A DNA stretch of 64,000 bases, taken from assembly GCA_024398815.1 (NCBI GenBank), contig JAKSIL010000008.1, positions 39,520 to 103,519 on the forward strand. Direction: 5' to 3'. Below, one piece after another: positions 1 to 8,537 of the stretch. Position 1 is the first letter of the stretch. Each line of letters begins with the position of its first letter. The DNA comes from Fibrobacter sp. Its GTDB lineage: Bacteria; Fibrobacterota; Fibrobacteria; Fibrobacterales; Fibrobacteraceae. Below the pieces are notes generated by a model. It worked only from the letters and a program-made list of their open reading frames with translations, did not search any database and had not been told where the DNA came from. The translations under genes were made by a program, and so were the position numbers.

Positions 1-1448
1 TCCCCGCCATCTTCGTTTCCGGCGGCCCGATGGAAGCCGGCCACGTGACCACGAAGGACGGCAAGGACCGCGCCCTCGACTTGATCGACGCCATGATCGA
101 TTCCGCCGACAACACCGTTTCTGACGAAGAAGTTGCCGCTATCGAAGCTAACGCCTGCCCCACTTGCGGTTCCTGCTCCGGCATGTTCACCGCAAACTCC
201 ATGAACTCCCTCACCGAAGCTCTTGGCCTTTCTCTCCCGGGCAACGGCACCATCGTCGCCACCCACTCCGAACGCAAGAAGCTGTTCGAAGCTGCCGGTA
301 AGCGCATCGTGGAACTCTGCCACAAGTATTACGACGAAGGCGACGAAAGCGTTCTCCCCCGTAGCATCGCTACCATGGACGCTTTCGAAAACGCCATGCG
401 CCTCGACATCGCCATGGGTGGTTCCTCCAACACCGTGCTTCACCTCCTGGCAGTTGCACAGGAAGCAGGTGTTGACTTCACCATGAAGGACATCAACCGT
501 CTTTCCCTGAACACTCCCTGCATCTGTAAGGTCGCTCCCACCGTTCATAACATCCACATCGAACAGGTGAACCGCGCAGGCGGTATCATGGGTATCCTTG
601 GTGAACTGGACCGCATGGGCCTCATCCACAAGAATGCAAAGACAGTTCACGCAGCTACCATGGGCGAAGCCCTGGAAGCAAACGACATCATGCGTTGCAA
701 GGTCACCGACGAAATCAAGAACCGCTACCTCGCAGGCCCCGGCCGCAAGTACAACATCGTCGCATTCAGCCAGAGCACCTACTACGAATCTTTGGACACC
801 GACCGCGCTACCGGAGCTATCCGCGATGGCGCACACGCCTACACCAAGGACGGCGGCCTCGCCGTTCTGTACGGCAACCTGGCTCAGGACGGCTGCATCG
901 TGAAGACTGCAGGCGTTGACGAATCCATCTGGAAGTTCACCGGTCCCGCTGTGGTGTTCGAATCTCAGGAAGACGCCGTCAACGGCATCCTTGGCGACAA
1001 GGTGAAGGCAGGCGACGTCGTTGTAATCCGTTACGAAGGTCCTAAGGGTGGTCCGGGCATGCAGGAAATGCTGTACCCCACTTCTTACCTGAAGAGCCGT
1101 CACCTGGGCAAGAGCTGCGCTCTCCTCACCGACGGTCGTTTCTCTGGTGGTACCAGCGGCCTTTCCATTGGCCACGCTTCTCCGGAAGCTGCCAACAAGG
1201 GTAACATCGGCCTGGTTGAAACTGGTGACGTTATCGAAATCGATATCCCGAACCGCACCATCAACGTGCAGCTCACCGACGACGAACTTGCAGAACGCCG
1301 CAAGGCTATGGAAGCCCGTGGCGAAAAAGCATGGCTTCCGCAGAACAGAGACAGAGTCGTATCCAAGGCACTTCGCGCCTATGCAGCTATGGCCACTTCC
1401 GCAGACAAAGGCGCAGTTCGCGACTTGAGCCTCATCGGCATAAAGTAA
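1..1448 (+). CDS. ilvD: Dihydroxy-acid dehydratase, 5' end cut by window edge
   Basis: Dehydrates 2,3-dihydroxy-isovalerate and 2,3-dihydroxy-3-methylvalerate to the 2-oxo acids in cytosolic valine and isoleucine synthesis. The frame is open from base 3 ([13 protein letters not shown]), so the ATG at 30 is internal and roughly the first 80-130 codons lie outside the window. The iron-sulfur cysteine motif [18 protein letters not shown] is present, as are the C-terminal family blocks [12 protein letters not shown] and [13 protein letters not shown]. An intrinsic terminator follows at 1472-1499. The identification is firm; only the missing start is unknown. Confidence 0.97.
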   Translation, partial: PAIFVSGGPMEAGHVTTKDGKDRALDLIDAMIDSADNTVSDEEVAAIEANACPTCGSCSGMFTANSMNSLTEALGLSLPGNGTIVATHSERKKLFEAAGKRIVELCHKYYDEGDESVLPRSIATMDAFENAMRLDIAMGGSSNTVLHLLAVAQEAGVDFTMKDINRLSLNTPCICKVAPTVHNIHIEQVNRAGGIMGILGELDRMGLIHKNAKTVHAATMGEALEANDIMRCKVTDEIKNRYLAGPGRKYNIVAFSQSTYYESLDTDRATGAIRDGAHAYTKDGGLAVLYGNLAQDGCIVKTAGVDESIWKFTGPAVVFESQEDAVNGILGDKVKAGDVVVIRYEGPKGGPGMQEMLYPTSYLKSRHLGKSCALLTDGRFSGGTSGLSIGHASPEAANKGNIGLVETGDVIEIDIPNRTINVQLTDDELAERRKAMEARGEKAWLPQNRDRVVSKALRAYAAMATSADKGAVRDLSLIGIK

Positions 1449-1471
1449 GAGTCAAAATACAAGCGCAATTT

Positions 1472-1503
1472 AAAACCCCGGCGATTCCGTCGGGGTTTTG
1501 CAT
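1472..1503. terminator. Intrinsic terminator, probably bidirectional
   Basis: AAAACCCCG (1472-1480) pairs perfectly with CGGGGTTTT (1491-1499) around a 10-base loop, with a T run on one side and an A run on the other. It lies between the convergent ends of ilvD and the MATE gene and could serve both. Confidence 0.8.
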
Positions 1504-3231
1504 TTAAATTTGACGATTTTCTTTCGGGAACCTGAACGCATGCCGATTAAAGCTCACCGTGAGCACATAAAGTTTGTCGCGGTGATTCGCCATGAACGAC
1601 GAAACCACGTACGAGCGAAGATCCGATAACTTCTGTTCCAAGTCCGTCATGTCAACGATGATTCCATCGTCCTTGTAAAATACGTTCACATAGTCGTCTT
1701 CGACGCAAAAGGAAAATTCTCCGAACACCTTGCGCGGAGCATTCAACGAAGTGCAAAGCATTCCGAGTTCCTCGACCAGCAGCATAATCTTGTACCTGGA
1801 ACGGTCGCAAACCTTCATCTTACGACAAACTTCATCGGCCCGGTTTCGCAGGACAATGATATTTTCATCCGTCAACACCATGCTTTTCACAAAGAATTTC
1901 CTGATTTCCGCATGGTTCAGCAATAGCGGGAAGCGATCCAGTCCAAAGAAAATTCCAAAGGCAATTCCGCCCACGACAAGCGTAAAGTACGACGAGAAAA
2001 CGATGGATAGCCAGACACCGACCATTCCGCCCAAGGAACTCGCCGGCACAAGCGAAGATACAGGCACAATCAAGAACACAAGGGATATCAGAAAAACGGA
2101 GAATACCGGTTTCTCGTGCAGATAATAGCTGGCGTACACCTTCACAAAAGCAATTCCGAACAATCCGAAACTGACGCACCGAACCGCATTGACCGCCTGC
2201 GCATAAATTTCCTGCGTCTGTATGTGGAACATCCCCACGAACCAAGGGGCAAAAGCAAAGAACAAAAGAAACACGACAATGCTTTCTACAATCAAGGTAA
2301 GGTTCACGATGTTCATCATGTTACGGACAGCCTTCCCGTTTCTCTCGGCGCGGTACACGTTCAGAACAGGCTCCGTGGCCTGCCACACACCACCAAACAC
2401 AATCGAAAGTTCAATCATGTCGAGCACCACGGAAAGCACCACCAGCGAACCGCTGCCAAAATGGACGGCAAAGTAGTGGTTCATAATCAAAAAGAGAATC
2501 GTCAAGAAAAGGAATTCGCTCGACTCGACCGCACTATAGCGCAGAACCTTGAATGTGTTGGCCCACCTGAAATGAAAGTTAAATCGCAGGGAGCAGTTCT
2601 TCCTGAAAAAATGCGGGACAAGCGCAGCAATTGCAAGAAGCAGCGACAACACCGTCCCCAGGACAATCCCCGAGAAGCCGAAGTTTCCGCAAAGAATTAC
2701 AGACAAAACCACATTTCCTAGAAACAGGACGACATAAGAGAGATGCGTAAAGACATGCTCGCCGTCAACATAGACCATTTCCTGCAAAACAGCATAGACT
2801 GGCGCAATCAAAATGAAAAGCGGGAAGAATCGCGTAAAATCCTGCACAAACGGTATCATCTGGGCGTCATACGCAAACTTTTCCACAATCCAGTCGTTCG
2901 CCAAAAAGAACGCGCCGCCCAGCACGCACCCGACCACGAGCGAAAGCGCAAGCCCCAGCCCCATAAACGACGAGGCCTTCTTCCGCCTCATCTCCCCTAT
3001 GTAAATGGAAAAGCAGACGGCGCATCCGACCGAAATGCAAGTGCTCGCAAAAAACACAAGCGAGAAGAAAGGCGAGAACAACGAAATAACCGCCAAGGCT
3101 TGTTCGCCCAGCAGTCGCCCCGTTAAAACTTTGTCAATCAGTAAAGTCGCAAATTGGGTGAACACGGAAACGGTCGCCGTAAAAAGCATAGACCGGAACT
3201 TGCGCCCACCAAAGCTATTGCAAGAAAACAT
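1504..3231 (-). CDS. MATE-type membrane transporter with C-terminal ATPase-like domain
   Basis: 575 residues. Residues 1 to about 445 are hydrophobic, with about 12 membrane segments and a MATE-like start (the LLIDKVLTGRLLGEQALAVI region). This suggests a cation-coupled exporter or flippase of the inner membrane. Residues about 452-575 are soluble and resemble the GHKL/RsbW ATPase fold: an LLVEELGMLC stretch stands where the N box would be, and a YKDDGIIVDM stretch resembles the DxG box. The usual N-box asparagine is not evident and no glycine-rich lid is seen, so the domain may bind partners without phosphorylating them. The ATG overlaps the stop of the STAS gene (TAATG), indicating translational coupling. 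The substrate is unknown. MATE assignment is fairly sure; the tail is inferred from motifs. Confidence 0.8.
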   Translation of the reverse strand: MFSCNSFGGRKFRSMLFTATVSVFTQFATLLIDKVLTGRLLGEQALAVISLFSPFFSLVFFASTCISVGCAVCFSIYIGEMRRKKASSFMGLGLALSLVVGCVLGGAFFLANDWIVEKFAYDAQMIPFVQDFTRFFPLFILIAPVYAVLQEMVYVDGEHVFTHLSYVVLFLGNVVLSVILCGNFGFSGIVLGTVLSLLLAIAALVPHFFRKNCSLRFNFHFRWANTFKVLRYSAVESSEFLFLTILFLIMNHYFAVHFGSGSLVVLSVVLDMIELSIVFGGVWQATEPVLNVYRAERNGKAVRNMMNIVNLTLIVESIVVFLLFFAFAPWFVGMFHIQTQEIYAQAVNAVRCVSFGLFGIAFVKVYASYYLHEKPVFSVFLISLVFLIVPVSSLVPASSLGGMVGVWLSIVFSSYFTLVVGGIAFGIFFGLDRFPLLLNHAEIRKFFVKSMVLTDENIIVLRNRADEVCRKMKVCDRSRYKIMLLVEELGMLCTSLNAPRKVFGEFSFCVEDDYVNVFYKDDGIIVDMTDLEQKLSDLRSYVVSSFMANHRDKLYVLTVSFNRHAFRFPKENRQI

Positions 3232-3527
3232 TAAGCAAGCGTAAGGATGTCAGAAAAACCGGTGACCTCGAAAATTTCCTTGATTTCGGCGCAGACATTC
3301 TTGATGACCATCTTGCCCTGCTTGTTCATAATTTTCTGCGCCGTCAGCAAGACGCGCAATCCGGCAGACGATATATAAGAAAGCTTAGCAAAGTCGAAAT
3401 ACAACTCGGTCACGCCATCCAGTTTGCCCTGAATTTCGGATTCAAGCTGAGGAGCAGTCATTGTATCAAGACGACCTTCGAGAAAAAAAGTCACAACGGA
3501 ATTTTCAATTTTCTTTTCGATTTGCAT
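3231..3527 (-). CDS. STAS-domain anti-sigma factor antagonist
   Basis: 98 residues, the full length of a SpoIIAA/RsbV-type STAS protein. The conserved phosphorylation segment YISSAGLRVL is present, with a serine in the usual position. In this family the unphosphorylated form binds an RsbW-like kinase and releases its other partner; a PP2C phosphatase reactivates it. Here the neighbouring gene encodes both a SpoIIE-type phosphatase and an RsbW-like kinase domain, and the next gene downstream encodes another ATPase-like domain fused to a transporter, so both likely partners are in the operon. No sigma factor gene is adjacent. Confidence 0.9.
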   Translation of the reverse strand: MQIEKKIENSVVTFFLEGRLDTMTAPQLESEIQGKLDGVTELYFDFAKLSYISSAGLRVLLTAQKIMNKQGKMVIKNVCAEIKEIFEVTGFSDILTLA

Positions 3528-3573
3528 ATAGACCTCAACAAAAATTTAAAAATTTTTTAGGTATTTTTCATTG

Positions 3574-5925
3574 TCAAACAAGTTTTTTCACGATTTTCAG
3601 TACGTTTTTATTTCCGTCACGCTTGTATTCCACGTCATCCATCGTCTTTTTCACAAGGAAGATGCCGAGTCCGCCGACTTCGCGCTGCTCTGCCGAAAGT
3701 GTCGTATCGGGGTCGTCCTTTTTCAGCGGATCGTACGCCACGCCTTCGTCGATGAAGGTTAGCGAAGCCGTCAGTACGTCCTGGTTCACTTCGAGCACGA
3801 GAGTCATCTTCGACGATCCGGAGTAATGAATGACATTGCTGAAGAGTTCATCGATAGCAACGTTTATCTGCATCTGAGCCTTCATGGTCGGCTCAAATTG
3901 TGAAAGCGAAGACTCCACAAAGGATGTCAATGTTTCGATGTTTTCGATCTTGGAATCTACCGTCATCTCTTTTCTAAAGTTTTGCATATTAGATTTCTTT
4001 TCCTCTTTTTGACCAACATATTTTAAAGCCAGCATGGTAATGTCATCGAACTGCGGAGCCTCCCCCACAAATCCGTCTATGCGAGATTTCACGAACGTAC
4101 AAAGATTCTTTGTAGGCTCGCCGGCCGATTTTCTCAAAGACTCCAGCAAACGTGCGTCGCCAAAGAACTTTTCATCCACATTACAGGATTCGGTAACGCC
4201 GTCCGTGTACAGGAATATGGTATCGCCCGGTTGCAAATCTACGGACTGCATTTTGTACTTTATGCCAGGCATGCCGCCCATCACAAGCCCCGACTTACTT
4301 TGTATAAATTCCGTTTCACCATTTTCATGACGGATCACAGGCGGATTGTGCCCGGCACAGCAGAATTCAACATGTCCAGTCTGCAAGTCCAGAACACCCA
4401 TCCATACGGTGACAAACATATTGGAATCGTTCTTGTGGGTCAAGCGTTCGTTGGCCTTGTCAAACACGTAGTCCACCGGATGCGACGCAAGAGCGAGGCT
4501 CTTCAGCTGGGTTCTCACCGACATCATGAACAAGGCGGCAGGCACCCCCTTTCCCGAAACGTCGGCAATGAGCAATACGATGTGATCTTTGTCCAACGGG
4601 AAGAAATCGTAAAAGTCGCCACCGACGCCACGAGCCGGTTCCAGCAAGGCGGACAATTCGTGACGACCATCGCGCATGGATTCCTCATCCTCGTTCTTCG
4701 GAAGCACGCCCAGCTGGATATCGCGAGCAACGTTCAGTTCGCTTTCCATTCGAAGGTTCTTGTCGGTAACATTCTTCAGGTTTTCGATGTACTCCACCAA
4801 GGATTCGCGCATCCTGTTGAATGCCTGCGCAAACTGCGCCACTTCGTCCTTTCCACGGATTCTCGGAATCTTCACATCGAAATTGCCTTTTCCCAAGTCA
4901 TGGGCCACGCGCGACATCTTGTTGAGAGGGCGCGCCACACGGAACGATATGAACAACACGATGAAGAGCATGATAAGGTAGCCCGCGACGGTAAGTTTTA
5001 TAAAGAACAGCTTCATCGCGTGCTGCTCCTCAAAGAACTTTTGCGCAGGCCAGACCACGCCAAAAGTCCATCCCTTGACATGCATGGGAGTGTGATAGAT
5101 GCAAGCTGCAGTTCCGTCGGCCTTTTTGCCCATCAAGAGTCCGGTCATCTTTTGCTTGATATCGTGACCGAGTTTTTTCATGGACTCGTTGTCATCGGTA
5201 GTCAAATCGCTTAAAGTCTTGTTGAAAACCCATTCTTCATTGGGGTGCGCCACTACTGTATTTTTTTCAGAAAGAACAAACGAATATCCTGAATTGATGA
5301 CCTTGATTTGGTCGACCGTCTCCCGCAGGAATTCAAGGGAAATATCAATGCATATCACGCCCCCGATTTTTTTTACACCATCCTTTTCGGGCAGGTAAAA
5401 CGGAATGGTGAATACGGCTATGGGCTCATCGACAAAATCGCCGACAAATGGTTCCTGCCATAGAGGCTGTTCAGCCTTTTTTGTACTGACGAACCATTCC
5501 TTATCACTATAGTTGGAACCCGTAATGACGTTAATTCGTCCATCTTCATAGCGGGCAAGTTTCATGTACTCGCCCACATTCTCAGGGTCGGTAGCAAGCA
5601 CCACCGCAATCACCTGCGGAACTTTTTCACGGGCGTATTCCAAAAGCGACTTGAGCGCCTCAGGAAAATGCTCACCATCGGAAATCCCTTTGCCTGCCAA
5701 GACATTAGTGGCATTTTCGGCCACCAGCTCGCAGTCCGTGAAAATTTTGTCGATGTAGGTCAAGTTTTTTTCGCTGATTTCAGTGCCGCGCTTCATCAAT
5801 ATCGCTTTCATCTGGTTGTCGATAGAAATGCGGTAAGAACCGAACATCATACCGAAGACGAAGGTGATTCCGATAAGAATCAGCATTGACTGTTTAAAAG
5901 CTAGGCTATGTATTCCATATTTCAT
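3574..5925 (-). CDS. Membrane sensor SpoIIE-type phosphatase with RsbW-like kinase tail
   Basis: 783 residues. Order of parts: a membrane segment near residues 13-31, a long extracytoplasmic sensor (about 35-305, Cache-like), a second membrane segment (about 310-332), a HAMP region, a PP2C/SpoIIE phosphatase domain with metal-binding GGDFYDF, DVSGKG and FDDITM motifs, and a C-terminal GHKL domain. The GHKL domain is complete: NVAIDELFSNVIHYSG (N box), FIDEGVAYDP (G1) and GGLGIFLVKK (G2). One protein thus carries both the phosphatase and the kinase expected to act on the STAS protein encoded 46 bases downstream. It starts 9 bases after the preceding GGDEF gene. The sensed ligand cannot be told; Cache domains often bind small organic molecules. 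Confidence 0.9.
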   Translation of the reverse strand: MKYGIHSLAFKQSMLILIGITFVFGMMFGSYRISIDNQMKAILMKRGTEISEKNLTYIDKIFTDCELVAENATNVLAGKGISDGEHFPEALKSLLEYAREKVPQVIAVVLATDPENVGEYMKLARYEDGRINVITGSNYSDKEWFVSTKKAEQPLWQEPFVGDFVDEPIAVFTIPFYLPEKDGVKKIGGVICIDISLEFLRETVDQIKVINSGYSFVLSEKNTVVAHPNEEWVFNKTLSDLTTDDNESMKKLGHDIKQKMTGLLMGKKADGTAACIYHTPMHVKGWTFGVVWPAQKFFEEQHAMKLFFIKLTVAGYLIMLFIVLFISFRVARPLNKMSRVAHDLGKGNFDVKIPRIRGKDEVAQFAQAFNRMRESLVEYIENLKNVTDKNLRMESELNVARDIQLGVLPKNEDEESMRDGRHELSALLEPARGVGGDFYDFFPLDKDHIVLLIADVSGKGVPAALFMMSVRTQLKSLALASHPVDYVFDKANERLTHKNDSNMFVTVWMGVLDLQTGHVEFCCAGHNPPVIRHENGETEFIQSKSGLVMGGMPGIKYKMQSVDLQPGDTIFLYTDGVTESCNVDEKFFGDARLLESLRKSAGEPTKNLCTFVKSRIDGFVGEAPQFDDITMLALKYVGQKEEKKSNMQNFRKEMTVDSKIENIETLTSFVESSLSQFEPTMKAQMQINVAIDELFSNVIHYSGSSKMTLVLEVNQDVLTASLTFIDEGVAYDPLKKDDPDTTLSAEQREVGGLGIFLVKKTMDDVEYKRDGNKNVLKIVKKLV

Positions 5926-5934
5926 AAAAACTCT

Positions 5935-7107
5935 TTAAGCTGGTTCTTCGGTCTGTTTATCGCGAGCCAATTTCTGTTCGTACAATTTCTTGTCGGCACG
6001 GGCAAAGAATTCCGGAATGGAATCTACTCCGGCCAGGTTATCGGCGAAACCGATACTCAGCGTGAGGGAATACGGCAATCCCACTGATTTCTTGTGCAAA
6101 TTGGAACGGATGGCTTCGCAGAGTTCGTTGGCCTCGGCGTCGTCGTTCAAATAGGCGACCACATTGAACTCGTCACCGCCGAAACGTGCAAAGAAATGCC
6201 CTCGCGGTCCACATACGGACTTTAGCACCTGAGCCACAAGTATAAGAGCATTGTCGCCTTCTATGTGGCCGTACGTATCGTTGATGGACTTGAACTTGTT
6301 CATGTCAAGTACAAAAAGGTAAAGCCTCTTGTCGCCCTTATTCTCGTTCATCTTGGATGTGAGGAACTGGTTCAGCTGGTTTCTGTTGTTCAGGTGCGTC
6401 AGCGGATCCACCGAAATCATGCGTGACTGGTGCGTCGAGAAGGCGAAAAGCAAAGCCAAGGTGACACCGGGAGTCGTCGTCGGGATATTTTCAAAGAACA
6501 CCTGCAGCACCGTCGCCAAGAACGGGAAAATGCCGAAGCACGAAAGCGACCAGTTCAAATCCCGGTCGGCGAAATAGCACTTGTTTACGGCCAAGCGAGC
6601 AGCGAAGAACGCCGCAAGGAACATGTAAAACACATTGCACACCACAAACAAGCCATACAAGTCCCCACGCACATACAAATTCAGGTCTTCGTTTATCGCA
6701 TAAATCATGGTAATCGGAGCGTCCGGCCCGACAAATATCGACGCCACGCTGAAGACGACTCCAATGTACATGGGAATTCCTAGAACGACCTGTTTTTTCA
6801 GACTGTTCCTGAACGGAAGCGCCATCAAATAGCCGATGTAGCGCATCCACGCAAAGGTCATCACCATGGTCACCACAAAGTACGCGGAATTCGCGACATT
6901 GCTGAACACCGCCGCCCCATAGAAAGACTGTTTGTCAAGGACTTCCGCAAGGACTTCAAACGCAGCCGACAGCAAGACAAGTCTCAACACGAGCGAGAGT
7001 TCGTTTTGATGGCGCAGTCTCAAAATGCCTATGTTCATTTTGACAAGCATAAGCACAAGGATGGCCATGCAGAAGAACATTATCTCGCAATAGGTAAAGC
7101 TGTACAT
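5935..7107 (-). CDS. Membrane-bound diguanylate cyclase (GGDEF), second copy
   Basis: 390 residues. The first ~215 form several hydrophobic helices, an integral membrane input domain. The rest is a GGDEF domain with MISVDPLTHLNNRNQL and the intact active-site motif FARFGGDEF, so c-di-GMP synthesis from two GTP is expected. The usual RxxD product-inhibition site just before GGDEF is absent. It lies 3 bases downstream of the related GGDEF gene at 7111-8250 and 9 bases upstream of the phosphatase gene, so it is the second gene of the signalling operon. The two cyclases look like a tandem duplication. Confidence 0.9.
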   Translation of the reverse strand: MYSFTYCEIMFFCMAILVLMLVKMNIGILRLRHQNELSLVLRLVLLSAAFEVLAEVLDKQSFYGAAVFSNVANSAYFVVTMVMTFAWMRYIGYLMALPFRNSLKKQVVLGIPMYIGVVFSVASIFVGPDAPITMIYAINEDLNLYVRGDLYGLFVVCNVFYMFLAAFFAARLAVNKCYFADRDLNWSLSCFGIFPFLATVLQVFFENIPTTTPGVTLALLFAFSTHQSRMISVDPLTHLNNRNQLNQFLTSKMNENKGDKRLYLFVLDMNKFKSINDTYGHIEGDNALILVAQVLKSVCGPRGHFFARFGGDEFNVVAYLNDDAEANELCEAIRSNLHKKSVGLPYSLTLSIGFADNLAGVDSIPEFFARADKKLYEQKLARDKQTEEPA

Positions 7108-7110
7108 ATC

Positions 7111-8250
7111 CTACCTCTTCACCTTTTTCTTCTTGACCTTGTAGAGTTCCTTGTCGGCACGGGCTATCAGGTCGGGAACGGAATCCCTGGTTTCGTTCTG
7201 TTCGGCAAAGCCAATGCTCAAGGTCAACGGATACGGAAGGCCCGAAGCCTTTTCCGCGACAGATTCTTCTATCTCGGAGCGAATCTCATACGCTTCGACC
7301 TGGTCCTTGAGTTCTGCAACGGCGACAAATTCGTCTCCGCCGAACCGCGCAAGGAAATGCCCCTTGGGGCCAAGGCAACGTTTCAGCACATCGGACACCA
7401 GCAACAACGCACGGTCACCTTCCATGTGGCCGTAGGTATCGTTTATATGCTTGAACATGTCCAAATCCATGATGAACAAGACCAGTCGCTTCGAGAAATC
7501 GTTCGCCTTCATCTTCGAATCCAGGAAACGGTTCATTTGGACCCTGTTGTTCATTTTGGTCAGCGGATCCAGGGATATCATCTGGTTCTGGTTTTCAAAG
7601 AATACAATCAAGAGGCCGAACGTGGTCCCCACGCAGAAGACAGCCTCCCCGGGAAAACACAGCTGCACAGCTTCGCAGGCAACGGGGAGATAGCCGAGCG
7701 AGGCAATCGCGAGGAACTTATCCTTGTAAATGAAATTGCCTTTTTTAAAAGCCTTGTACAAAGCCCTGCAAAAGACAAAAATCATGTACGATATGCTAAA
7801 CACCACATGCAGCCAAAGCATAGGGCCGCGATGGTAGCAATTCTGTTCGTCCACGGTAAAGACCCATCCCGTCCAAATCGAAGCGACGCACACGACAATC
7901 GCTAAAAACATCGGGACCAGGGACAGATAGAATCGGACGCCTTTTTCATAATAGACTGCAGTGTCGTCCAGGAAATAGGAATAGCGTAGCCAGCAATACC
8001 CAAGTACAGCCGTCTGCGAGAAAAAGCCCGCATTCAAAATATTGTTCAGGGGATTCGCCCATGCAAAGTCAAGACCGTTACACAGGTTCCACAGAATGTC
8101 CATGAGAAAAAGCAGCATCGCGTTGAAACACAGATTCGAAAAGACAATCTGCTCCATTTCGCGAACCACACCGTGCTTGACCTTGTCCATCATGATGAGA
8201 AGGACGGCTATGCACAAAACATTGACTTCTATGTACAGACTCGATATCAT
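7111..8250 (-). CDS. Membrane-bound diguanylate cyclase (GGDEF), first copy
   Basis: 379 residues. An N-terminal hydrophobic domain of about six to seven helices (to about residue 205) precedes a GGDEF domain with MISLDPLTKMNNRVQM and intact FLARFGGDEF. No RxxD inhibitory site is seen. It is clearly a paralogue of the next gene, with the same architecture and the same residue patterns (for example SIGFAEQNETRDSVPDLIAR against SIGFADNLAGVDSIPEFFAR). It is the promoter-proximal gene of the five-gene minus-strand operon. The c-di-GMP effector is not visible in this window. Confidence 0.9.
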   Translation of the reverse strand: MISSLYIEVNVLCIAVLLIMMDKVKHGVVREMEQIVFSNLCFNAMLLFLMDILWNLCNGLDFAWANPLNNILNAGFFSQTAVLGYCWLRYSYFLDDTAVYYEKGVRFYLSLVPMFLAIVVCVASIWTGWVFTVDEQNCYHRGPMLWLHVVFSISYMIFVFCRALYKAFKKGNFIYKDKFLAIASLGYLPVACEAVQLCFPGEAVFCVGTTFGLLIVFFENQNQMISLDPLTKMNNRVQMNRFLDSKMKANDFSKRLVLFIMDLDMFKHINDTYGHMEGDRALLLVSDVLKRCLGPKGHFLARFGGDEFVAVAELKDQVEAYEIRSEIEESVAEKASGLPYPLTLSIGFAEQNETRDSVPDLIARADKELYKVKKKKVKR

Positions 8251-8537
8251 CGCGGTTTGCTATAAAATTCTTATTTGTCAAAATATACATTCTGCCGGCG
8301 TTGTGGCACGCCCCCTTTCGAAAAAAGCCCATTTTTCCAGCTTTTTTAAGCACATCTATAAAAGAATCTTTTGGAACATTTTGTTTCAAGGGGGAATATT
8401 CGTTTCAATAATTTAGGCAAAACGCAAAAAAAAAGCCATTTTCCTCATTTACCTACGAAATTTTATTTGTTAGTTTAAACTTAAGTGTCATCTTCAAGGT
8501 GTATGGTGTCTAGGGCATCCTCAAATAAGGAGCTTTA
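8251..8537. promoter_or_regulatory. AT-rich divergent promoter region
   Basis: These 287 bases separate the divergent GGDEF operon and the carbohydrate-binding lipoprotein gene and must hold both promoters. The stretch has several T and A runs (around 8331-8350 and 8421-8435). No convincing -35/-10 pair or long dyad was found by eye. The plus-strand gene has a clear AAGGAG ribosome binding site at about 8527-8532. Confidence 0.45.
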
